Source of the DNA: an uncultured Blautia sp.
GTDB taxonomy: Bacteria > Bacillota > Clostridia > Lachnospirales > Lachnospiraceae
Direction of reading: 5' to 3'
DNA length: 5,371 bases
Assembly (NCBI GenBank): GCA_900551465.1
Contig: URWL01000163.1
Span: 1 to 5,371 of the forward strand
The notes under the pieces are model-generated. The model did not search any database. It was not told the DNA's origin and saw only the letters and a list, made by a program, of their open reading frames with translations. The position numbers were made by a program, and so were the translations under genes. Shown here one piece after another: positions 1 through 5,053 of this stretch; the first letter of the stretch is position 1, and every line of letters starts with the position of its first letter.

Positions 1-593
1 GTTATAGCCCGGACAGTTTCTGGTGCAAAATACACCGGATCCCCATGTATCTCTTTATCAGCAGGAAATTTCTCATTTTCCCAAAAACAATTATCAAAAT
101 CAATCAACTTTGCTGTTACCGCTCCAGATTTCAGACTTTTCAAAATTATATTGTCAGGTTTAAGATCGCCATGTACAATTCCTTTTTCATGTATCATAAA
201 GACACTATGTGCCAATATTCTGCATAATTTTATTTTTTCTTTCTCACACAGGTTTTCGATATTTTCCCATCCAATTCCATCGATCTTTTCCGTTGTAATA
301 TAATATTTCGTACCGCACCTAAAAAATTCACAGATATTCACCAAATTCCCGTCTGAACATTCACTCAATGACTTGTATAAATAAATCGCTCTAGTTTCGT
401 ACTTCTCACAAATTTTTCTTTTACGTGCTGTCATTTCCGGTCCAAACAGGCTGTCATCTACCGGATAAACCGGTGTCAAAAATTCCTTAATAAAATAACT
501 ACATCCATTTTTTTTGGCAAATGCCCATTTTGAAAAACCACTATTGTCTGTTTTCAAATCACCCTCTATGATATATCCATTTATTGTTTTCAT
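1..593 (-). CDS. Ser/Thr protein kinase, eukaryotic-like (3' part cut by window edge)
   Basis: This is a eukaryotic-like Ser/Thr protein kinase, read as 197 residues before the window ends. Visible motifs are a probable ATP-anchoring lysine in YFIKEF (Lys36), the catalytic loop HGDLKPDN (141-148; Asp143, Lys145, Asn148), a metal-binding DFD in place of DFG (Asp165) and the APE motif of the P+1 loop (190-192). The N-terminal glycine-rich loop is degenerate: only Gly11 and Gly19 stand out. The catalytic residues seen are intact, so it is predicted to be active. The C-lobe and any C-terminal domain lie outside the window. The ATG at 593 sits inside the end of the PP2C gene (35-base overlap) and has no good Shine-Dalgarno, which suggests translation coupled to the phosphatase. 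It was chosen because the protein then opens with a short strand (INGYIIEG) typical of a kinase N-lobe. Its substrates are unknown; the PP2C next door is the likely opposing enzyme. Confidence 0.9.
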   Translation of the reverse strand, partial: MKTINGYIIEGDLKTDNSGFSKWAFAKKNGCSYFIKEFLTPVYPVDDSLFGPEMTARKRKICEKYETRAIYLYKSLSECSDGNLVNICEFFRCGTKYYITTEKIDGIGWENIENLCEKEKIKLCRILAHSVFMIHEKGIVHGDLKPDNIILKSLKSGAVTAKLIDFDNCFWENEKFPADKEIHGDPVYFAPETVRAI

Positions 594-1590
594 AACTGTT
601 TTTCTGATAAGCTTCATATTTTAGCTTATATTCCTTCCATTCACTTAACAATATTTCTTTTTCAACACTATCAAAAGAATATTTCTGCTTCACTTCCTGT
701 AATCTATCAGAAAAATAGTACCGCATAGCATGAAAACTGCCAAATCCTGCCGCATATACGCACATAGTATAATCATCTCCTGATATTTTTTTCAGTACCT
801 GGTCTATTTCATTTTTCCATTGTTCCATGCTTTCTGATCTTTCCATAGTTTCTAAAAACAATCGTTCAAACGCCATAGGTGAGCGAAGATACCCGAAGCA
901 TCCGTCTGTTGCCGAGATAACCAAAGCAGGGAGTTGTTCTATACCTGTTCTCCGATTTAAACCATATGAATGAGAAGCAGAAATCACATTTTTCATAGGT
1001 GCATCTTCAAAAAGGTTATCCATAGCATCTGTATTAGCAATATCATCCACCGTCACCTGATGCAAACCACCGATGTCTAGAAGATATCCTCTGGAGTCTC
1101 CTGCCCAGATAAACTCTGTCAATAAAGCTTTCTCTTTCCAGGGAGCAATCAAAACCAATGATAATGTAGAGGGGAATTCCTTCATTAAATTACCTTTCAG
1201 CATACTTTTTCCCTTTCCCCTATCAGAGCATGCTTTCAGATGCTGATCTATTAAAAATTTCAGCCTTCTTACCTCTTTTAAAGAAAAACATTCTTTCAAA
1301 TCATCCGGAAGCGCAGCAAACCAGTGAGCGGATACTTCAGCAAGTACCCTGGCAGCCACATAGGCTCCACTGTGTCCATCAAAAAAAGGATATACTTTTG
1401 AACCACTGCCTCCACTTCCATCAAAAACACCAATTATCCCCTTTTTTTTGTCTATATCTAAAAGAAAACTATCTTCACCTTTTCCTTGTACTTTTTCTCT
1501 AGACAGACAAAAACAGTAATCTGTTACAGTTTTGAAATCTGTTTTTTTACTTTCCCTTATATAATTCTGTTTTTTTATTTTATTGTTCAT
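559..1590 (-). CDS. PP2C-family Ser/Thr protein phosphatase
   Basis: This is a metal-dependent (Mn/Mg) protein phosphatase of the PP2C family, 343 residues from the chosen start. It has the expected acidic motifs in order: ED (Asp40), GVFDG (Asp57, Gly58), GDSR (Asp165), ATDG (Asp229, Gly230) and GDDYT (Asp272, Asp273, Thr275). The four metal-binding aspartates are therefore present and the enzyme should be active. A second FDGHSG motif follows the first FDGSGG by about 14 residues. No membrane segment is seen, so it is cytoplasmic. An upstream in-frame ATG exists at 1614, but the AGGAGGG site at 1602-1608 lies downstream of it and fits only the ATG at 1590, giving an 11-base overlap with the preceding gene. 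The last roughly 50 residues, rich in Lys, Glu and Tyr, extend past the final motif. It most likely reverses the phosphorylation carried out by the kinase encoded immediately downstream. Confidence 0.92.
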   Translation of the reverse strand: MNNKIKKQNYIRESKKTDFKTVTDYCFCLSREKVQGKGEDSFLLDIDKKKGIIGVFDGSGGSGSKVYPFFDGHSGAYVAARVLAEVSAHWFAALPDDLKECFSLKEVRRLKFLIDQHLKACSDRGKGKSMLKGNLMKEFPSTLSLVLIAPWKEKALLTEFIWAGDSRGYLLDIGGLHQVTVDDIANTDAMDNLFEDAPMKNVISASHSYGLNRRTGIEQLPALVISATDGCFGYLRSPMAFERLFLETMERSESMEQWKNEIDQVLKKISGDDYTMCVYAAGFGSFHAMRYYFSDRLQEVKQKYSFDSVEKEILLSEWKEYKLKYEAYQKNSYENNKWIYHRG

Positions 1591-2299
1591 CCAGAATGTA
1601 TCCCTCCTGACCATTTTCGTCTGAAGATGTAACTTCCTGATTATCTTCCAGAATTTTTTTTACAATTGCAGTTAATTCTACTGTTTTTTCGTTTTCCATA
1701 TCTTCATTATCAAGATAATCTTCTTCACCTGTATTATCTTGCAGATTCTGTGTTATTCTATTTATCTGATCTTGTAATTTTTTAATCTGCTCTTTCTGTT
1801 CTTTTATTTTGTTATCCTGAACTTTCTGTTTCTCCACCATAAAATCAAATCTTTTATCCTGCTTCTCAATCTGATCCTGCAGTTTATCAATATAGCTCAG
1901 TTTTTGCGTCAGGTTGTTATTCTTATTCTGCAGTCTTCCTATATAAATACCATTAAGTAAGATCAGTGCTAAAAGACAAATGCCAACAGCTATTGTCGCT
2001 TTTCGAAATTTATTAGAAAGTGTTTTTTGTTTTACTTTTCTTTTTGCATCTTGAGAAACCAATGATGGACTATCCGGATTTTTCGTTCGGAAAAATATTT
2101 CGACATTCTCACCTGATTTTGTATCAGATAAATCTTTATCTGGATTTAAGGGTTTCTCTGGAGAATTCTCTTTTTCTTTACCTTCAACAAAATCAAGAGA
2201 AATCCCTTTCCACTGAGGTATAATTTCCTGCTCATATCCACAAAAAGTACATTTTTTTTCATCATCTTTTATTTTTTTACCACAATTTCCGCAATACAT
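1580..2299 (-). CDS. Zinc-ribbon, single-pass membrane protein with long coiled coil
   Basis: A 239-residue protein with three visible parts. The N-terminus is a zinc ribbon with CxxC pairs at Cys3/Cys6 and Cys17/Cys20. A polar linker follows and ends in a basic stretch (about 85-100), then one transmembrane helix (about 101-121). Beyond it is a Gln/Lys/Glu-rich coiled coil (about 122-188) and an acidic tail (about 190-239). The basic residues just before the helix predict that the zinc ribbon is cytoplasmic and the coiled coil is outside. It starts 9 bases after the stop of the preceding gene, with a GAGGGA site at 2305-2310, and overlaps PP2C by 11 bases. I do not recognise a characterised family. 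By layout it could be an oligomeric sensor or scaffold passing a cell-surface signal to the kinase and phosphatase; this is inference. Low-complexity composition means coiled-coil similarity alone should not be used to name it. Confidence 0.85.
   Translation of the reverse strand: MYCGNCGKKIKDDEKKCTFCGYEQEIIPQWKGISLDFVEGKEKENSPEKPLNPDKDLSDTKSGENVEIFFRTKNPDSPSLVSQDAKRKVKQKTLSNKFRKATIAVGICLLALILLNGIYIGRLQNKNNNLTQKLSYIDKLQDQIEKQDKRFDFMVEKQKVQDNKIKEQKEQIKKLQDQINRITQNLQDNTGEEDYLDNEDMENEKTVELTAIVKKILEDNQEVTSSDENGQEGYILDEQ
1602..1608 (-). promoter_or_regulatory. Ribosome binding site that sets the PP2C start
   Basis: AGGAGGG on the minus strand, 11 bases before the ATG at 1590 and inside the last codons of the upstream zinc-ribbon gene. 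It lies downstream of the alternative ATG at 1614, so it argues for the shorter PP2C protein. Spacing is slightly long. Confidence 0.7.
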
Positions 2300-2308
2300 A
2301 TATTTCCC

Positions 2309-2695
2309 TCATCTTTCCAAGCCACATATCTGACATCTTTTTTCCTCATCATTATTTATACCGTCACAATAACTACATTTCCATCCATATGTAGCCGGAA
2401 TATGTCGATATATCACTTTTACCTCTTTTGTCATTTGTGGCATAGACTGCACTGAGGTAAAATCTGGTGTTGATTTCGTTCCGTATATAATTCCTGTTTT
2501 TACAGGAATTACTGTTTCCTTAGCTTCTTCTTTCTCATCTTTATGCTTTTCTGTTATTTCCACATCATAATACGACGTCTCAGAACCTTTTTCTGTTCTC
2601 TTAGACTCGTCTTTTATACAAAACCTCGTAATAAAAATCCCTATCAATACAGCCAGACACACTATAATTAATATTTCCATTAATATTATTTCCAT
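2309..2695 (-). CDS. Small membrane protein with C-terminal RanBP2-type zinc finger
   Basis: A 128-residue protein with an N-terminal transmembrane helix (about 4-23), a charged Lys/Glu-rich linker, and a C-terminal zinc finger of exact RanBP2 spacing: W-x-C-x2-C-x3-N-x6-C-x2-C (Trp105, Cys107, Cys110, Asn114, Cys121, Cys124). Arg and Lys after the helix (24, 28, 32, 33) suggest the finger faces the cytoplasm. The open frame runs up to a TTG at 2749, but the ATG at 2695 is preferred: AAGGAGAT at 2705-2712 sits 8 bases before it, and the promoter at 2721-2749 would begin transcription just upstream of that site. RanBP2 fingers in eukaryotes bind RNA or ubiquitin; no such role can be claimed here. 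It is the first gene of the zinc-protein/PP2C/kinase operon, 9 bases ahead of the zinc-ribbon gene. No specific family is recognised. Confidence 0.82.
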   Translation of the reverse strand: MEIILMEILIIVCLAVLIGIFITRFCIKDESKRTEKGSETSYYDVEITEKHKDEKEEAKETVIPVKTGIIYGTKSTPDFTSVQSMPQMTKEVKVIYRHIPATYGWKCSYCDGINNDEEKRCQICGLER

Positions 2696-2704
2696 ATTTT
2701 TATA

Positions 2705-2712
2705 TCTCCTTT
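2705..2712 (-). promoter_or_regulatory. Ribosome binding site that sets the first-gene start
   Basis: AAGGAGAT on the minus strand, 8 bases before the ATG at 2695. Further in-frame start candidates upstream (ATG at 2722, TTG at 2749) lack an equally good site and lie within or before the predicted promoter. Confidence 0.75.
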
Positions 2713-2720
2713 TGAATACC

Positions 2721-2749
2721 ATAATAATTTTATTTATCCTTCTTTTCAA
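2721..2749 (-). promoter_or_regulatory. Sigma-A promoter of the kinase/PP2C/zinc-protein operon
   Basis: On the minus strand a -35 box TTGAAA (2744-2749) and a -10 box TATTAT (2721-2726) are separated by 17 bases. Initiation would fall near 2713-2715, leaving a leader of only about 20 bases that holds the ribosome binding site. It lies downstream of the rpmF terminator, so the signalling operon appears to have its own transcription start. No clear operator palindrome was seen around it. Confidence 0.7.
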
Positions 2750-2817
2750 TCTGTGACATCCAATAGGGGCAAATTATTTAAACAAAAAGAATCTGGCTGA
2801 CTCCATCAAAAAAGATC

Positions 2818-2847
2818 AAAAAAAACAGAACCCTTTACAGGATTCTG
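2818..2847 (-). terminator. Rho-independent terminator after rpmF
   Basis: An 8-base-pair stem (2840-2847 with 2826-2833, one G-U pair) closes a 6-base loop and is followed by eight T residues on the minus strand (2818-2825). It begins about 15 bases past the rpmF stop. It should end the DUF177-rpmF transcript before the kinase operon. Confidence 0.9.
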
Positions 2848-2861
2848 CTTTTTACGTTTCA

Positions 2862-3044
2862 TTAGTCTTCAACTTTAACGATTTCTTTCTTATTGTAGCT
2901 TCCGCAAGCCTTGCATACTCTGTGAGGCATCATCAGGGCACCACACTTGCTGCATTTTACCAGGTTCGGAGCACTCATCTTCCAGTTTGCACGTCTTTTA
3001 TCACGTCTAGCTTTAGATGTTTTGTTCTTTGGACATATGGACAT
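2862..3044 (-). CDS. rpmF: 50S ribosomal protein L32 (bL32)
   Basis: Large-subunit ribosomal protein bL32, 60 residues, the usual length. The N-terminus has the typical PKNKTSKARRDKRRA basic segment, followed by a zinc ribbon with Cys31/Cys34 and Cys44/Cys47. It is therefore the zinc-binding (C+) form and not the cysteine-free paralogue some bacteria use in zinc starvation. The ATG at 3044 follows a strong AAGGAGGTG site (3051-3059) that lies in the last codons of the DUF177 gene, and only 3 bases separate that stop from this start, so the two are one operon. The gene ends in a clear terminator. In many bacteria plsX follows rpmF; here an unrelated signalling operon follows. Confidence 0.98.
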   Translation of the reverse strand: MSICPKNKTSKARRDKRRANWKMSAPNLVKCSKCGALMMPHRVCKACGSYNKKEIVKVED

Positions 3045-3047
3045 AGG

Positions 3048-3575
3048 TTACACCTCCTTAAATTTACTAAATATATCACTGATAGCTGCCATGCGGGGAT
3101 CCTTCGGCTCCTCTGCACATCCGCAGGGACCGTCGTTGAGGTTTTTCCCACACTGGCTGCAGATGCCTTTGCAGTCTTCTCTGCAGAGTACCTTCAAAGG
3201 CCAGCTCATCAGTACCTCAAGATAGACCAACCGGTCCACATCCAGGTCCATTCCTGTGAGATAGTTGCTCTCATCCAGTTCATTAACTCTTTCTTCATCT
3301 GTAAGCTTCATATCCAGCTTTCGCTCAATATGACACGGTATCTCTACTGCCACCTGCTCAAGGCAACGGTCACAGGGCATTCCCACAGTCACAGAAGTGC
3401 TGCCTTTAAGCTCAAGAACCTTATTGCCAGTATTGGTAATGGTCAGTTCTACCGGTTTTTTCTCCAGTACAGGAAACTGTCCAAGCTGAAATTCTATTTT
3501 TTCAAGTTCCAGCTCTGCGCTGACCTGTATGGTTTTTCCCTCACAGGATGTAACATCTGATAAATGAATCTGCAT
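3048..3575 (-). CDS. yceD: YceD/DUF177 family protein, linked to 23S rRNA and L32
   Basis: A 175-residue protein of the DUF177/YceD family, normally encoded just before rpmF. The family has been linked to 23S rRNA processing or accumulation in E. coli and plants; its exact activity is not settled. Diagnostic features are the central CDRC motif (about 73-76) and the cysteine-rich C-terminal block LCxxDCKGxCxxCG...N...CGC (about 130-154), which suggests metal binding. The start at 3575 is supported by an AGGAGA site just upstream (about 3581-3586). It is driven by the consensus promoter at 3602-3630 and runs directly into rpmF with a 3-base gap, so this protein and L32 are made together. Length and motifs are normal for the clostridial form. 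Confidence 0.93.
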   Translation of the reverse strand: MQIHLSDVTSCEGKTIQVSAELELEKIEFQLGQFPVLEKKPVELTITNTGNKVLELKGSTSVTVGMPCDRCLEQVAVEIPCHIERKLDMKLTDEERVNELDESNYLTGMDLDVDRLVYLEVLMSWPLKVLCREDCKGICSQCGKNLNDGPCGCAEEPKDPRMAAISDIFSKFKEV

Positions 3576-3601
3576 AATTATCTCCTATTCACACTTAGTC
3601 A

Positions 3602-3630
3602 ATTATACATAGGAGGCAACCCTTTGTCAA
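3602..3630 (-). promoter_or_regulatory. Consensus sigma-A promoter of the DUF177-rpmF operon
   Basis: On the minus strand there is an exact TTGACA (3625-3630) and an exact TATAAT (3602-3607) separated by 17 bases. Initiation is expected near 3594-3596, giving a leader of about 20 bases. A perfect match fits a highly expressed ribosomal-protein unit. It lies in the 84-base gap after the isomerase gene. Confidence 0.92.
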
Positions 3631-3659
3631 GGATTTTTCCAACTGTTACAACAATTCTG

Positions 3660-4244
3660 CTATTTTTTGTCAAAAATGTCAGGACGGCTCATAAGCTCTA
3701 AAGGATAATCTCCCAGATGTTCCAGTTTAAATCCATTTGCTTTATATTTTTCATAATCAAAGGCATTCAGTTCATCACAGGCAAGCTTATGGAATTCATA
3801 GAAATTCGGCCAGTATTCGTAACCATCGCCCAGATTATGAGTCAGATATGCATCCGCAATATCACAGCCCATCTGAGGAGCCACATAAAAAGCACCCATA
3901 GCAAGAACATTTACTCCATTTCCTGTAATGGCACGAAGAGCTGCCGGAACACTTTCCACTACTCCCGAAAAGACACCCGGACATTTGCTTGCCGCAATGT
4001 GGATTCCCATTCCGGTTCCGCAAAAGATCAGCGCACGCTCAAATTCACCTTCAGAGATCATAGAGCCTACTCGAAGACCGATCCGATGGAACATTAAATC
4101 TGTATCATCGTCTTCCGGAGAGCGTACTCCTACATCCGTCACAGTCCATCCATACTCTTTCAGATGAGCCACAACAGCCTCTTTCAAAGGATATCCTGCA
4201 AAGTCCGCGCCTACAAGTATCTGTTTGTCTTTTATGGTTTTCAT
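3660..4244 (-). CDS. RpiB/LacA/LacB-family sugar-phosphate isomerase, variant
   Basis: A sugar-phosphate aldose-ketose isomerase of the RpiB/LacA/LacB fold, 194 residues. The N-terminal GADFAGYPLK and the catalytic loop CGTGMG (75-80, Cys75 the expected base) are clear. Compared with E. coli RpiB from memory, the DHxG histidine is Phe15 and the ring-opening histidine (His99 there) falls on Gly108. About 45-50 extra C-terminal residues, rich in aromatic residues, follow the usual fold of about 145-150. Ribose-5-phosphate is therefore unlikely to be its natural substrate. An open-chain tetrulose phosphate or another unusual sugar phosphate is possible (inference). The ATG at 4244 was chosen over the adjoining GTG at 4247 because AGGAGGT at 4251-4257 then has 6-base spacing. 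It lies 41-44 bases after the GATase1-like gene, as the third visible gene of the sugar operon. No gene symbol is given because the substrate is unknown. Confidence 0.88.
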   Translation of the reverse strand: MKTIKDKQILVGADFAGYPLKEAVVAHLKEYGWTVTDVGVRSPEDDDTDLMFHRIGLRVGSMISEGEFERALIFCGTGMGIHIAASKCPGVFSGVVESVPAALRAITGNGVNVLAMGAFYVAPQMGCDIADAYLTHNLGDGYEYWPNFYEFHKLACDELNAFDYEKYKANGFKLEHLGDYPLELMSRPDIFDKK

Positions 4245-4288
4245 CACATTACCTCCTGATCTCTTATTTTTATATCCTTTTTGTACTT

Positions 4289-5035
4289 CTATTCTGTAAG
4301 ATAATCCAACAGATTTTTAAAAAGACGGTCATACCCTTCCCACTGGCAGAACTCCAATGGAGCCCAATGAGGAGAACAGTCACTGGAAAATACTGCTGAT
4401 CTTCCTTTTCCATACTGACCTACTGCGATAAAAGGATCTCCGCAGATAGACGCGACCAATTCTGCTTCCGGTTTCATAATGCTTTTATTATATCCCAAAA
4501 GCCGCGGCCATTCTCCCTGGATTCCATCCAGAACCGGGTGCTCCGCCAGGATTGTTTCCGGGGAAATTCCTTCGCAGTGTTCCATTCTGTCATCATACGG
4601 AAGAAGCTGTACCGGAAGTACATCCTGTACTGGTGTTGCCCACCATTTTCCCTGCCCGCCGATTCCATTAAACGTCATATAACCGCCAAACATCAGAAGT
4701 GCTCCGCCCTGAAGGACATATTCTTTCAAAAGCTGACAGCGATTAGGAAACATTTTTCCGGAAGAAAATGTTTCGGAGGGAATGAGCAGCGTATCTGCGC
4801 CAATATCTGACAGGACTATGCAGTCATATTCCTGCAGTTCTTCTATGGTAAAAGGAAAGCTGTCATTTGCAATGTGATTGGGCATATAGGTCAGCTCATA
4901 TCCGGCTTTTTCAATAGCCTTATCAATCCAGCCAAGTCCTGTTTCATATTTTGCTGCCGAAAAGCTGTTAAATCCTTTTGTTTCTGTCTGGACTGCCATC
5001 CAGGATTCACCTGCAAATAAAACTTTTTTTGCCAT
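4289..5035 (-). CDS. GATase1-like protein of a sugar-utilisation operon
   Basis: A 248-residue cytoplasmic protein that looks like the GATase1_like group (a class I glutamine amidotransferase fold often annotated as 'cytoplasmic protein' or 'putative glutamine amidotransferase'). An N-terminal VLFAGESW strand-turn, a LLMFGGYMTFNGIGGQGKWW block (about 113-132) and a GKGRSAVFSSDCSPHW block (about 209-224) give the recognisable pattern. The place where true amidotransferases have the GxCxG nucleophile elbow reads FGGYMTFNG with no cysteine, so glutaminase activity is not expected. There is no signal peptide or membrane segment. The start at 5035 follows an AGAGGAGA site and lies 18 bases after the permease stop. 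The gene sits between sugar permease and isomerase, which suggests a role in handling the same sugar, but its reaction is unknown to me. Confidence 0.8.
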   Translation of the reverse strand: MAKKVLFAGESWMAVQTETKGFNSFSAAKYETGLGWIDKAIEKAGYELTYMPNHIANDSFPFTIEELQEYDCIVLSDIGADTLLIPSETFSSGKMFPNRCQLLKEYVLQGGALLMFGGYMTFNGIGGQGKWWATPVQDVLPVQLLPYDDRMEHCEGISPETILAEHPVLDGIQGEWPRLLGYNKSIMKPEAELVASICGDPFIAVGQYGKGRSAVFSSDCSPHWAPLEFCQWEGYDRLFKNLLDYLTE

Positions 5036-5053
5036 AAATTGTCTCCTCTCTGA

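Noticed and set aside
45..227. Plus-strand 60-codon frame at the left edge
   Set aside because: The minus strand of the same stretch encodes the kinase catalytic loop, DFD and APE motifs, so this is a shadow.
2770..2817. A possible second, weak hairpin with a T-run behind the rpmF terminator
   Set aside because: The stem is only about five pairs with a G-U pair. It is too weak to call, although it could back up the main terminator.
2862..3044. A zinc-regulation theme linking L32 with the neighbouring zinc proteins
   Set aside because: L32 here is the ordinary four-cysteine form under a constitutive-looking promoter, with no Zur-type palindrome seen. Adjacency to zinc-finger proteins looks coincidental.
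2922..3575. Plus-strand open frames of 212 and 92 codons opposite the DUF177-rpmF genes
   Set aside because: They are antisense to two recognisable genes, show no family features and lack a suitable ribosome site.
3717..4167. Plus-strand open frames opposite the isomerase gene
   Set aside because: They are shadows of a clear RpiB-family gene with no recognisable protein features.
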